Of a stretch of 64,000 bases of DNA, positions 36,814 through 46,161 are shown piece after piece. The DNA comes from Puniceicoccaceae bacterium Marseille-Q1082 (GTDB taxonomy: Bacteria; Verrucomicrobiota; Verrucomicrobiia; Opitutales; Intestinicryptomonadaceae), in NCBI GenBank assembly GCA_904424815.1, contig CAJGBI010000002.1:766206-830205 (forward strand), given 5' to 3'. Position 1 is the first letter of the stretch, and every line of letters starts with the position of its first letter. The translations under genes and the position numbers were made by a program. The notes beneath the pieces were generated by a model. That model was not told the origin of the DNA and did not search any database. It worked only from the letters and a program-made list of their open reading frames with translations.

Positions 36814-37323
36814 ATGGAGCCGCTGCGGGTTTTGCGCGTTTACGACGAAACCATCGCCGACGGCGACGGCCTTCGCTTGTCCGTGTACTTTGCCGGATGC
36901 GCGCACAACTGCCCGGGCTGCCACAATCCCGAAAGCCGCGACCCGCGCGCCGGCGCGGAGCTTGACGCGGCCTTCGCGCGTGAAATCGCGCGGAAGGTAA
37001 ACGCCAACCCGCTGCTCGACGGCGTGACGCTCAGCGGCGGCGACCCTCTCTACAACCCCGAAGCCCTCCTTGAATTTCTGAAATTCCTCAAACTCCGGAC
37101 GCGCGCGAACGTCTGGTGCTACACGGGCTACGTCTACGAGCGCATACTCAAAGACCCCGCGCGGGCGCGGTGCCTGAAATACATAGACACCCTCGTCGAC
37201 GGCCCTTTTATCGCCGCATTGCGCGACCCTTCGCTCGCGTTCATAGGCTCCAGGAACCAGCGCATAATTCCGCTGCGGCGCGGGGTTGCGAAAAATCCTC
37301 CGCCGCGCCCGCCGCGCGCGTGA
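36814..37323 (+). CDS. nrdG: Anaerobic ribonucleotide reductase activating protein
   Basis: Radical-SAM enzyme that installs the glycyl radical on NrdD. 169 residues with the cluster motif CAHNCPGC (CxxxCxxC), the SAM-binding GGDPLYNPE, and WCYTGYVYE. It follows nrdD directly and must be co-expressed with it. Confidence 0.95.
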   Translation: MEPLRVLRVYDETIADGDGLRLSVYFAGCAHNCPGCHNPESRDPRAGAELDAAFAREIARKVNANPLLDGVTLSGGDPLYNPEALLEFLKFLKLRTRANVWCYTGYVYERILKDPARARCLKYIDTLVDGPFIAALRDPSLAFIGSRNQRIIPLRRGVAKNPPPRPPRA

Positions 37324-37535
37324 ATCGGCGGAGGCTTTGCCGCGGCGCTATTCCGAAATTTCCTCCGTTTGAAGAGCGCAATGCAAAGTTTTGCGCGGGG
37401 CCCGCGCGGCAGGCGCGGATTTTGGATTCCCGAAAGGCGCCGCATTTGCCTTTGCCGCGCGCGGTTTGGGGACGGATAGGTTTGGATTTTCCCGCAGGCG
37501 GCGCTCCTCGTTGCCAGTCGTAGCCTGCTTTCGGA

Positions 37536-38744
37536 TTAGTCGCCTTTGCGGCTTGAAAGGTATGCGTTGGTCGCGTTCACCGCCGCGTCGAACGCCTTTA
37601 TGTCCTCCTTTGAGAGCGTGCCGAGCGTGTATGTTATGTATTTTTTCGCGAGCGGATTGCGGTTGTAGTTCGACAGCAGGCTCCAGCACGCGGAAATCGC
37701 CGCCAGTCCCGACAGGGCGCGCCTGTCGTCCATCTCGGGTTTTAACGGTTTGCCCGCGCGGGCGAGTTCGGAAACCCGCACGCAGTCGCCGGAATTTTTT
37801 ACGGCGCACGCTATGATTTTCTCTATCGGCCCGCACGAGCCTCCGGCAAAGAACTCTCCCCATAGAAGGTCGAGTGCGGCGCCGGAGTCGGGGATTGCGT
37901 CCGTTCTCGGCAGCGAGGTCGCAACGTCCCACATGGAGTCCCGCAGGGCGGTCTCGCCCTTGTCGAGCCCCTTGAGCCTGTATCCTTCGCCGAGCAGCTC
38001 AAAGAGCTGGATTGAATTTCTGCGCTGGATTTTACCCGCTTTCGGGAACTCCCTCTCCGCCTCGGAAAGCAAAAATTTGTGGCGCGAGAAAGCGGTTTTC
38101 ATGAAGCCGAACATGGCGTAGGCGAAATTTCCGTCGCCGTCGGCGAAGCTCATGTCGGGGCTCGCGAAAATCGCGTAGGCGGGTTTGGGGTCGAACGATC
38201 CGTTGTATTCAATTATGGCTTCGTTGAGCTTGCGCGCGCCCCTGACCGGCTCGGGGCGAACCCACTTTTCGAGTTTCAGGGGCGTGGAGGTTTTGGCTGT
38301 TTCGCCCGTTTTGAGATTTTTGGCGGCGAAGCGGATTTCGTAGTCGCCGTATTCGTCGGAGTCCTCGAACATGTAGCCGAGGGTGAAGGGAAAGTTTACG
38401 ACGAGCCTTTTGTCCGAAACTTTTCCCTTGTAGACGTCGCGGACGGCGGTTTTGAACTCCCCTCCGGCCCTGCCGACGGACAATTCGTATTCTATCTCAA
38501 ATTCCTCGCCGTCGTTTCCCGCCACGGCGACCGCCGAGGGAACGCAGATTGCGGGGTCGTTTTTGTACAGCGCGGCCGCCGTCGGCATCAGGGCGGTGTC
38601 CGGCGGCACCTTTGAAAGGAAGTCGAGGTTCCCGTCCGCGCGCGTGACGGGCGCAAATACCCTCATCGGCGGCTTGCCTTCCTGGGCGGCGGCAGATAAA
38701 AGCGGAATGGCCGCAAGCGCGAACGCGGCAAAAATGCGGTTCAT
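37536..38744 (-). CDS. Secreted protein of unknown function
   Basis: 402 residues with a signal peptide (MNRIFAAFALAAIPLLSAAAQ). An N-terminal beta-rich half (to about 180) contains EYGDYEIRFAAKNLKTGE, like an immunoglobulin-fold extracellular domain. The C-terminal half looks helical. I recognise no family or catalytic motif. It is 52 bases downstream of the protease gene on the same strand but has a promoter-like TCGACC-17-TAGGAT ten bases before its ATG, so it may be transcribed alone. Confidence 0.65.
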   Translation of the reverse strand: MNRIFAAFALAAIPLLSAAAQEGKPPMRVFAPVTRADGNLDFLSKVPPDTALMPTAAALYKNDPAICVPSAVAVAGNDGEEFEIEYELSVGRAGGEFKTAVRDVYKGKVSDKRLVVNFPFTLGYMFEDSDEYGDYEIRFAAKNLKTGETAKTSTPLKLEKWVRPEPVRGARKLNEAIIEYNGSFDPKPAYAIFASPDMSFADGDGNFAYAMFGFMKTAFSRHKFLLSEAEREFPKAGKIQRRNSIQLFELLGEGYRLKGLDKGETALRDSMWDVATSLPRTDAIPDSGAALDLLWGEFFAGGSCGPIEKIIACAVKNSGDCVRVSELARAGKPLKPEMDDRRALSGLAAISACWSLLSNYNRNPLAKKYITYTLGTLSKEDIKAFDAAVNATNAYLSSRKGD

Positions 38745-38796
38745 AATTGTCGAAATCCTATTCCGAGCGCGGGCGGAGGTCGAGAATTTTTTTCAG

Positions 38797-39519
38797 TTAT
38801 CTGCCGACTTTAAATATCTCGCCGCCGATTTTAGAGAGCTCGGCGTCGAGCCTCTTTGCGCCCGGAATGAGGCGGTTTAGGAAAATCCAGAAGGCGGTCG
38901 AGTGGTCCATAAACCTCACATGGGCGAGTTCGTGGCGGAATACGTACTGCTGGAGCCGGCGCGGCAGCAGCATTACGCGCCAGTTGAACGAGAGCGCGCC
39001 CGCCGCCGACCGCGAAGCCCATCGGCTGTTTTGGCTGCGCACGGAAATTCTCGAAAAGCCGAGCCCCGTCTCGGCGGATATTTTTTTTATTTCGCGCTCG
39101 ACGGCTTCGCGCGCGAAGTCCCTGAAAACCCTCTCGACGGATCCGCCGGCGTCGGAGGGCTTGTACACTATGCCGAGCTCCGTTTTGGTCCGCACAAAAA
39201 ATTCCGCGCCGGCGGACGGTTTCAGCCACACGTCCAGGTCGTCGCCCTCCGCGCTGACGCGCGGGAATTTTTCAAGATATTCTTTCAGCGGCACGGGCTC
39301 TGAAAAATTCGCGAGGGCCTCCGCCAGCCAGCCCGCGTTTGAGCGCGCGAACGAAAGCGCGTCTTTTAGCGGCGCTCGCGGCGGCTTGGAGACCACCGCC
39401 GAATGCGGGGAATCCGCCCACATTTTGAAGCTGCGGGAATTCGGGCGGTCCACGATTTTCAGCTTGACGCGCCCCGCCCGAGGGCAATCGATTTCCGCCT
39501 CTCTTGCGATTCTTTCCAC
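38797..39519 (-). CDS. YgjP-type zinc metallopeptidase (DUF45)
   Basis: 240 residues. The C-terminal domain carries the zinc motif RHELAHVRFMDHSTAFW (HExxH with a downstream His), preceded by SRWASRSAAGALSFNWR, both diagnostic of the YgjP/WSS1-like DUF45 family. The N-terminal 90 residues, containing KIVDRPNSRSFKMWADSP, are typical of the beta-rich lead-in. It follows mazG by 22 bases. The physiological substrate of this family is not established. Confidence 0.85.
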   Translation of the reverse strand: MERIAREAEIDCPRAGRVKLKIVDRPNSRSFKMWADSPHSAVVSKPPRAPLKDALSFARSNAGWLAEALANFSEPVPLKEYLEKFPRVSAEGDDLDVWLKPSAGAEFFVRTKTELGIVYKPSDAGGSVERVFRDFAREAVEREIKKISAETGLGFSRISVRSQNSRWASRSAAGALSFNWRVMLLPRRLQQYVFRHELAHVRFMDHSTAFWIFLNRLIPGAKRLDAELSKIGGEIFKVGR

Positions 39520-39541
39520 CGGATTCCGCCTTTCGCGCCGC

Positions 39542-40186
39542 CTATTCGGAGCCTTCCCCGCGGGCGGCTCTCCCGATTTCCGAAATGTAGTCGCGCAGGG
39601 CGCCCTCGGGCTCGATTTTTTCGGCGGCGGCCTCCCTCACGCAGTCGAAGAGCTTTTTGCCGATTTCGAGTCCGCGCGAATTTTTTGCGGCCGCCGACTT
39701 TGCGGCTTTTTCGAGAGTTTCGGAATCGGCTTTTTTTGCGATGTCGAGAGCGTAGCGCAGCGCGGAGAGCTGCGGCGGAATGCCGTCGAACAGGCCGCCG
39801 ACCACGCGCTTTTTGCGCTCGATAGCCTTGACTTCCCTCCAGATTCCGAGAACGTCGTCTTCGCTTTCTGCCCTGCGCCCGCCGAACACGTGGGGGTGGC
39901 GGCGCACGAGCTTGTTTGCGAGGTCTTCGGCGACGTCGTAAAAGTCGAATTTTCCCTGCTCGTCCGCGATTTCGCAGTGCAGCAGAATGTGCATCAGCAC
40001 GTCGCCGAGCTCCTCGCGCATTCCGCAGTCGTCGCCGTTGTCGATCGCCTCCAGCAGTTCGGCGCATTCCTCCACGAGGTGCCCGCGCACGGACTTGTGC
40101 GTCTGCTCCCTGTCCCACGGGCAGCCGTCGGGCGCGCGCAGCCGCTTTACGATTTCAAGTAAACGGTTTACCGAATTTTCCTTCAT
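39542..40186 (-). CDS. mazG: Nucleoside triphosphate pyrophosphohydrolase
   Basis: Hydrolyses (d)NTPs to monophosphates, a house-cleaning role. 214 residues with RLRAPDGCPWDREQTHKS, the metal motif EECAELLEAI followed by REELGDVLMHILLH (EExxE...ExxD), and RRHPHVFGG. This is the single-domain length rather than the 260-residue two-domain form of E. coli. Confidence 0.92.
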   Translation of the reverse strand: MKENSVNRLLEIVKRLRAPDGCPWDREQTHKSVRGHLVEECAELLEAIDNGDDCGMREELGDVLMHILLHCEIADEQGKFDFYDVAEDLANKLVRRHPHVFGGRRAESEDDVLGIWREVKAIERKKRVVGGLFDGIPPQLSALRYALDIAKKADSETLEKAAKSAAAKNSRGLEIGKKLFDCVREAAAEKIEPEGALRDYISEIGRAARGEGSE

Positions 40187-40192
40187 CGGCTC

Positions 40193-40220
40193 TTGATATA
40201 GAATCGGGGTTTCTTAATAT
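40193..40220 (+). promoter_or_regulatory. Promoter, leaderless layout
   Basis: TTGATA (40193-40198), a 16-base spacer, then TAATAT (40215-40220), eight bases before the ATG at 40229. The transcript should begin at or one base before the start codon. Confidence 0.65.
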
Positions 40221-40228
40221 CAAGCTTT

Positions 40229-42265
40229 ATGAAAAGACTGTGCTTGTTTTGGGGAATTTTTTGCATGGCGTTTGCGGCTCAGCCCGCGCGCGCCGGAAGC
40301 TCGGGCGGCGGGGTTGAGATACTCGACATGGCGATGCTCTTCGACGGAAAGATTGGGGAGCAGGCCGCCGACATGGCGAAGATGTCCAAGGAGGGGGCGG
40401 CTGACGTACACATGGTCTCCTTTTTTCTCGTTCCGGAGGGGAATCCGCCGTTCGACAAAATATCCCTCTACGAGGAAAAGTACCGCCGCCTGCGCGACGC
40501 CTTGGGCGGAGCCGATTGCAAGACGGGCATAATATTGCAGGCTACCCTCGGGCACGGCTTTGAACTCGAGGTTCCGCACCCCTTCCAGAAGATGGTCTCG
40601 CGCGAGGACGGGCGCGAATGGCGGATGAAAAACATCGTCTGCCCGCTCGACGAAAACTTTATAAAATATTTGCGCGAATGCGTGCGCCGCGCCGCGGCCC
40701 TCAAACCCGCGGTCATGATGGTGGACGACGATTTCCGCGCGCTCGGCGGCAGAAACGGATGCCTGTGCCCGCTGCATCTTGCGAAGATAAAGCGCGACTC
40801 AGGCTACGACCTCACGCGCGAACAGCTCAAGAAACATCTGGCGGGGAATTCCGAGCTCGACAGAAAAATTTCCGAAGCCGCGATGCGCGCCGTTTCCGAC
40901 TCGCTGATAGATCTTGCGAAAATCATACGCGCGGAAATCGACGCGGTCGATCCCTCCATTCCCTGCTACATGTGCGGCTCGTTGGAGGATATGGCGCACG
41001 ACGGGCAAATCGCGCGGGAGCTCGCGGGCAAGGGGAGGGAGTCCGTTTTGCGCATAGGCAACGCCCGCTACTGGAACCCCAAATACCGCGATTTGTACCT
41101 GACCTCCCGCGCGCTCGCGCTCCAAAAGGCGATGGCGCGGCCGGACAGGGTTTACGCGGAAATCGACACATTCCCCCGCAACCGCTATTTTACGAGCGCG
41201 CGCACTCTCCACGCGGGGCTCGTCGTCTCGATCCTCGAAGGGGCGTCGGGCGCCAAATATTGGCCGAACCGCTTTCCGGACTACGAGCCCGCCAGCGGCG
41301 CCGAATACAAAAAAGTCCTCGCCGAAAACCGCGGCATGTACGACGAGCTTTGCCGCCTCATGAAAGGCGCCGAACCCTGCGGCGTTGCGGATATTATGAT
41401 TGCCAAGCCGAAAGATTTGCGCAACTACAACTGGCCGCTCGTCAAAGATCCGGCGTTCTGGACCCACATCACGGGCGTAATGGGCCTGCCCGTGTCGTTC
41501 GTCGAAATATCCGAACTGGACGGGCCGTGCTTTCTGCGCGGGAGCGCTGCAAAGGCGCTCGGAGACGCGCAGATTAAAAAAATCCTATCCCTCGGCTGCG
41601 TTCTCGACGGCGAGGCTGCGGTTGAAATTTGCCGCCGCGGAATGGGGGGCCTCATAGGGGTGAAGGCGGCTCCGTGGGACAGGTCTTTGAAGATCTCGCG
41701 GGAGCGGTTTTCCGAGGGCATGGGGAAAATCGCCGGAGTTGTCTGCGAGCCCCCGTCCAATCCCGTGAAAATAGAGCCTCTTTCGGACAAGACGGAGGTC
41801 ATGTCGGAGTTCATACACCTGCCGTACACTTACGGCGACAAAAAATTCGCGGAGCGCCTCGCGGCGGCCTCTACCTATTTTGAAAATCCGCTCGGCGGAA
41901 AAGTCGCAGTGTTCGCCTCCCGCCCCGAGGGGCCGAACCATCTCAACGAGTCCCGCAAGGCGCAGTACGCCGAGATATTAAACCGCCTCGCCCCGGGCGG
42001 GATATGGTACGACGGCGACGCGGAGGCGTACCTCAAAAACCTGAAGCTCAAAGACGGCTCGGAGCTCGTTGTTTTGGCGAACGTCGGGTTGGATCCGATA
42101 ACTCCGCTTGCCTTCAAATCGGCGCGGAAATTTTCGAGGGCGCAAATGCTCGGCGGCGACGGCGCGTGGCGGGACGCCGAATTTTCGCAGTCTGCGGACG
42201 GAAAAATTTCCGTGGCGGGCAGGGCGGAAATCTATATGCCCGTCGCGCTGCGCTTTTTTGAATAG
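40229..42265 (+). CDS. Secreted glycoside-hydrolase-like protein
   Basis: 678 residues with a signal peptide (MKRLCLFWGIFCMAFAAQPARA). The central part looks like a TIM barrel: MMVDDDFRA (near 170), the GSLEDMAHDG region, VYAEIDTFPRNRYFTSARTLHAGLVVSILEGASGAKYWPN, and later barrel strands. The C-terminus ends in a beta-rich domain typical of barrel glycosidases. The EIDTFP and EGASGAKYW segments resemble GH42-like beta-galactosidases, with acidic residues in suitable places, but the family is not certain. It is probably a periplasmic glycan-degrading enzyme. Confidence 0.62.
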   Translation: MKRLCLFWGIFCMAFAAQPARAGSSGGGVEILDMAMLFDGKIGEQAADMAKMSKEGAADVHMVSFFLVPEGNPPFDKISLYEEKYRRLRDALGGADCKTGIILQATLGHGFELEVPHPFQKMVSREDGREWRMKNIVCPLDENFIKYLRECVRRAAALKPAVMMVDDDFRALGGRNGCLCPLHLAKIKRDSGYDLTREQLKKHLAGNSELDRKISEAAMRAVSDSLIDLAKIIRAEIDAVDPSIPCYMCGSLEDMAHDGQIARELAGKGRESVLRIGNARYWNPKYRDLYLTSRALALQKAMARPDRVYAEIDTFPRNRYFTSARTLHAGLVVSILEGASGAKYWPNRFPDYEPASGAEYKKVLAENRGMYDELCRLMKGAEPCGVADIMIAKPKDLRNYNWPLVKDPAFWTHITGVMGLPVSFVEISELDGPCFLRGSAAKALGDAQIKKILSLGCVLDGEAAVEICRRGMGGLIGVKAAPWDRSLKISRERFSEGMGKIAGVVCEPPSNPVKIEPLSDKTEVMSEFIHLPYTYGDKKFAERLAAASTYFENPLGGKVAVFASRPEGPNHLNESRKAQYAEILNRLAPGGIWYDGDAEAYLKNLKLKDGSELVVLANVGLDPITPLAFKSARKFSRAQMLGGDGAWRDAEFSQSADGKISVAGRAEIYMPVALRFFE

Positions 42266-42383
42266 CCTTTTCGGGCTTCGCGGATATGGCGGCGCGGGTT
42301 TTCCATGCTCCGGATTCCGGAGCGTCCGCTTACCGCTTATCCCCCATCCGTGGGCGCCAAAAAAATTGGGAGGCCCGAAAAAT

Positions 42384-42433
42384 TAAAAAAACGCGGCGGG
42401 AAGACGGGGCGAAATCCGCCTTACCGCCGCGTT
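42384..42433 (-). terminator. Terminator of the 602-residue exoprotein gene
   Basis: A perfect 10-bp stem (42390-42399 with 42424-42433) encloses an inner GGCG/CGCC hairpin. On the minus strand it is followed by six to seven T. It lies 40 bases after the stop. Confidence 0.85.
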
Positions 42434-42472
42434 CCGGCCAAGCCGCCGCGCCTGAACGCCATTGCCGCGCGG

Positions 42473-44281
42473 TCATTTTGCGAGAATGTAGCTTCTCGGG
42501 GGAATTTCCCTGCCGTTGTACGAATACGGTTTGTCGCCGTAATTGCAGACCGTCTTTTCCCCGTTGCCGAAAGTCGTTTCCGTCACTTCCGGAGAAAGGT
42601 ATTTGTGGTCTTCCATAAATTCCAGCTGCAAGTGGCGCAGCGGCAGAAATTCGTCGTAGGCCTGCTTTATCTTGGGAATGTCGGCGAAATTGCACGTATA
42701 GAAAATCGGGCGCCCGCCGAATTCCGCGAGCTTGAGCGTCTTTCGGAAGTCGCGCGAGCCGTCGCGCGCGTTGAAATTCAAATCTCCGCTGTCGGCGGCC
42801 TTGGCGTTGCCCAAAGTGTGGTTTTGCGTGAATCGGTCGGGATTTGAAAGGATTATCCCGTGGTAGACTATCTCCCACAGCGGCACATAGCGGTCGACAA
42901 ACCGCGCGAGCTTTGCCCTGTTGTCATTTTTGGGGAACCCGCCGCTTAGCGCGGTATACCACGGCTGGATTCGATTGGAGACGTAATTTATATAGTCGAG
43001 CTTGCCCGCCAGGTGGTCGAAGCCGCATTCGCTCGAAAACCCGCCGAACAGCTTTATGCAAAGGTCGGCGATGTCGCGCTGGCCCCGGGCGGTGTCCGAC
43101 CTCGTGGCGGGGTGTTTCGGGTCGGCGCACATGTACGGGGCGGTGGCGGAGAACACGTCGATGTAATGCGGCCCCTCAAAGCCGAGGTCCCTCACTTTTT
43201 CGAGCTGCGCCGGAAGGTAGTTTTCATACGCGTGTTTGACGCAGAGGTTGTACGCTTTCCCGCCGCACCAATAGTAGCCGCGCTGCGGGGTGCCGTCGCG
43301 GTTCTTTGCCGCAACCTCGCCGCCGTTCCACATGCGGGAGCACGTGTAGCAGTCGGTCGAATTGGTGTGCGCGTGGATCGTATACCCGATTTTTTTCACG
43401 TGGGCTATAAATTCCCTCAGCGCCTTTTCGCCGCCAAACTCTTCGGGCACGGGGAAGAGGTCGGGGAAGCGCCCGTCGTAGCCGCCGCTCTGCCAGCCCG
43501 CCGAGCAGAACGCGACTTCCCCGATTCCCGCCTTTTTGAATGCGTCCGCAAACTCTATGGATTTTTTGAAGTCGAGGCGGACTTTTATCGGGGGCTCGTT
43601 TTCGGGGGTGAAATCCCTGTTCTCGCGTTTTTTTGCGCCGTGGAATTGTATGCGCACGGGAACCGCCTTTGCAACGTATTCGAGATTCGGGGAGGTTTTA
43701 ATGCGCTCTTTTATCGGCTTGATCTCGCCGGCGGAGAGCCGGCTCTGCCTGTACGCTTTGCCCATCTCGACATACCCGGCGCCTTTGTCGAGAAAGTTGA
43801 AGTCCACTACGATGTCCTCGTAGGCGCCGTCGGGCGTCGCATCCGTCCTAAACCTAAGCACTGGCTCAATTTTGCCGTCCCTCGCCCTCAGCATGAGTTC
43901 CGCCTCGTTGCGCATTCCGCGCACTTGCGCCCAGAATGTGCCGCGCGGAGTCTTTGCCCCGAAGACGGGCATCTCCATAAACCCGTAGACGGCCTGGCCG
44001 TCGGGAAAGTCGAAGTCAACTATCCCGCCGCGCGGGAGCGCTATGTACCCTTCCTCTCCGCGGTGGCCGCGCGCCAAATCGATGGAGACGAACACGGTTT
44101 TTGCGTCGCGGGGAATCGAATCTTTCGGGACGGTGAGTCGCGACAGTTTTTCCGAAACTTTTTTGATTTCGCAATCGAATTCGCCCTTCCCCGACGGCGA
44201 TTCGATCTCCACGCGCGCCCCGTAAGAGAGCGCGGAGACCAGCGCGCACGCCCAACAGCATATGTATTGTGCTCTTTTCAT
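42473..44281 (-). CDS. Secreted TIM-barrel glycosidase-like protein
   Basis: 602 residues with a signal peptide (MKRAQYICCWACALVSALSYG). An N-terminal beta-sandwich of about 190 residues precedes a barrel: IGEVAFCSAGWQSGGYDGRFPDLF, YTIHAHTNSTDCYTCS, GPHYIDVFSA and FSSECGFDHLAGKLDYINY mark successive strands with candidate catalytic Asp and Glu. This resembles the DUF5696 / GH101-like group of large barrel enzymes, but I cannot fix the family. It is monocistronic with a strong terminator. Confidence 0.6.
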   Translation of the reverse strand: MKRAQYICCWACALVSALSYGARVEIESPSGKGEFDCEIKKVSEKLSRLTVPKDSIPRDAKTVFVSIDLARGHRGEEGYIALPRGGIVDFDFPDGQAVYGFMEMPVFGAKTPRGTFWAQVRGMRNEAELMLRARDGKIEPVLRFRTDATPDGAYEDIVVDFNFLDKGAGYVEMGKAYRQSRLSAGEIKPIKERIKTSPNLEYVAKAVPVRIQFHGAKKRENRDFTPENEPPIKVRLDFKKSIEFADAFKKAGIGEVAFCSAGWQSGGYDGRFPDLFPVPEEFGGEKALREFIAHVKKIGYTIHAHTNSTDCYTCSRMWNGGEVAAKNRDGTPQRGYYWCGGKAYNLCVKHAYENYLPAQLEKVRDLGFEGPHYIDVFSATAPYMCADPKHPATRSDTARGQRDIADLCIKLFGGFSSECGFDHLAGKLDYINYVSNRIQPWYTALSGGFPKNDNRAKLARFVDRYVPLWEIVYHGIILSNPDRFTQNHTLGNAKAADSGDLNFNARDGSRDFRKTLKLAEFGGRPIFYTCNFADIPKIKQAYDEFLPLRHLQLEFMEDHKYLSPEVTETTFGNGEKTVCNYGDKPYSYNGREIPPRSYILAK

Positions 44282-44518
44282 ATTTATATATAATATTATT
44301 TTTGTTGCAGAGATGTAAAATTAAAAAATCTTTATGTTCTTCCGCGGGAGCGCCCTGCGCTCTCTTCCCGCCGCCTGCCGCCGCGCAAACCCGCCTTTTC
44401 GCGCGCAAACGGCGGCTGCCTTTCATATTGCCGTCGCGCGCCCTCGGCGTTTTTCGGCGCTTTTAGGCGAATAGTGTTGCCCGCCCGCGGCGGTTTGGGA
44501 TAGTTTTTGCGGCATATC

Positions 44519-45361
44519 ATGGAAAACAGCGGACAGTTTACGCCCACGCGCACCGCGGAGATTTTGCGCTTCCTCGGGCACGTGCCGTCCAAAAAGCTCG
44601 GGCAGAATTTTTTGGTGGACCCAAACATTGTGCGCAAGTCGCTCGAGCTCGCGGGCGTCGAGGAGGGCGATTGCGTCGTCGAGGTCGGCCCGGGGCTCGG
44701 GACGCTCACGGGCGCGCTGCTCTCGCGCGGCGCGACAGTTTACGCGGTGGAGCTCGACAAGTCGATGTGCGCGCATTTGCGCTCCTATTTCGCGGGCGAA
44801 AAAAATTTCAGCCTCCTAAACGCCGACGCCGTTGATTTCCCCCTCGCGGGACTGCCCGAAAACTGCGGGGATTTTAAAATAGTCGCCAACCTCCCCTACG
44901 CGATAAGCACCCCGTGGCTCGACGCCGTGCTCTCGGGCAGGCTGCCGTCGCGCATGTCGCTGATGCTGCAAAGGGAGGCCGCGCTGAGGTTCGCGGCGAA
45001 AAATTCTTCCGGAGACTATTCGCCCATTTCCATATTCCTTTCCGCCGCCTACGATGTCGGCGCGGCGCGCAAAGTTTCCGCCGCCTGCTTTTTTCCGCGC
45101 CCCGGCGTGGACTCCATGCTTCTGCCGCTCTCGCGAAAGGAGTGCCCGCGCATATTTTCGCCGCGCGCGAAGTCGCTTATAAGGCGGATATTTTCGCGCA
45201 GGCGCAAGCAGCTGGGCTCCATCGCAAAGGGGCTTGGCGGCGATTCCGAAACCGTATTAGGGTGGCTCGGGGCGTCGGGCATCGACCCGCGGACCCGCCC
45301 CGAGGCGGTGCCCCCGCCGCTCTGGGAGCTGCTCGATAAAACCGTATCGGAGGGGATATGA
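44519..45361 (+). CDS. ksgA: 16S rRNA dimethyladenosine transferase
   Basis: Dimethylates A1518 and A1519 of 16S rRNA. 280 residues: KKLGQNFLVDPNIVRK, the SAM motif VEVGPGLGTLT, ELDKSMC, and the catalytic NLPYAISTPW. The ATG at 44519 is chosen over a TTG twelve bases upstream. A TTGCCC-18-TAGTTT promoter is readable with its -10 at 44501-44506. It overlaps the next gene by ATGA. Confidence 0.94.
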   Translation: MENSGQFTPTRTAEILRFLGHVPSKKLGQNFLVDPNIVRKSLELAGVEEGDCVVEVGPGLGTLTGALLSRGATVYAVELDKSMCAHLRSYFAGEKNFSLLNADAVDFPLAGLPENCGDFKIVANLPYAISTPWLDAVLSGRLPSRMSLMLQREAALRFAAKNSSGDYSPISIFLSAAYDVGAARKVSAACFFPRPGVDSMLLPLSRKECPRIFSPRAKSLIRRIFSRRRKQLGSIAKGLGGDSETVLGWLGASGIDPRTRPEAVPPPLWELLDKTVSEGI

Positions 45362-46161
45362 AAATTTTTGCGGCGGCGGTTCTCGTGCTCGCGTGCGCGT
45401 ACGGCGCGCTGCTTCTGTTCGCGCGCCTGTTCGCCGAGCGGATAATATTTCCCGCGCCGCCCGCGTCGTATTCGGACGATGGCGACATAATATATCTCGG
45501 GCTCCCCGGCGGGGGAAAGGCCGCCGCGCTCTGGATCCCCGCCAAGGATTCCAAAGTCTGCGCGATATACAGCCACGGCAACGGCGAAGACCTGGGCGAA
45601 ATCCGCCCGCTTTTGGAGGAGTACGCGCGCCGCGGGATTTCGGTTTTCGCGTACGACTATCCCGGGTACGGGCTGAGCTCCGGAAAGCCGTCGATAAAGG
45701 GTTTGGAAGAATCCTCCGAGGCGGCGTACAGGTATGTGTCCGAAGAGCTCGGCTTTGAGGATTCCGACATAGCGGTCGTCGGCTATTCGCTCGGGAGCGC
45801 GGCTGCGTGCGAAATCGCCTCCCGCCACCCGGGGATCCGCTGCGCCGTGATAATAGGCGGGTTCTCGAAAGCGGTAAAGGCGGTTTTGCCGGTAAATATT
45901 ATACCGTGGGAAATGCTCGACAATTCTTCGAAAATATCGCAATTTAAATTTCCCGCGCTATTTATGCACGGACGCCGCGACATGGTGGTGCCGTTCAGAA
46001 ACGCGCTCGAAAATTACAAGGCCGCCCCGCGCGGTCTCGGAAGGCTCGCGGAATTTCCCGACCGCGGCCATTACGGGCTTCCGGACAGCCCGAAATACTG
46101 GGAAGAGGCCGTCGGCTTCATCCTGTCCGGCGGGCGCCCCAACCGAAACGACAAGCGATGA
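45358..46161 (+). CDS. Membrane-anchored alpha/beta hydrolase
   Basis: 267 residues: an N-terminal transmembrane or signal-anchor helix, then a serine-hydrolase fold of the ABHD17/BEM46-like type with oxyanion HGNGEDLG, DYPGYGLSSG, the nucleophile elbow GYSLGSA, an Asp in HGRRDMVVP and a His in DRGHYGLP. It is coupled to ksgA and to the next gene by four-base ATGA overlaps. The substrate is unknown. Confidence 0.83.
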   Translation: MKIFAAAVLVLACAYGALLLFARLFAERIIFPAPPASYSDDGDIIYLGLPGGGKAAALWIPAKDSKVCAIYSHGNGEDLGEIRPLLEEYARRGISVFAYDYPGYGLSSGKPSIKGLEESSEAAYRYVSEELGFEDSDIAVVGYSLGSAAACEIASRHPGIRCAVIIGGFSKAVKAVLPVNIIPWEMLDNSSKISQFKFPALFMHGRRDMVVPFRNALENYKAAPRGLGRLAEFPDRGHYGLPDSPKYWEEAVGFILSGGRPNRNDKR

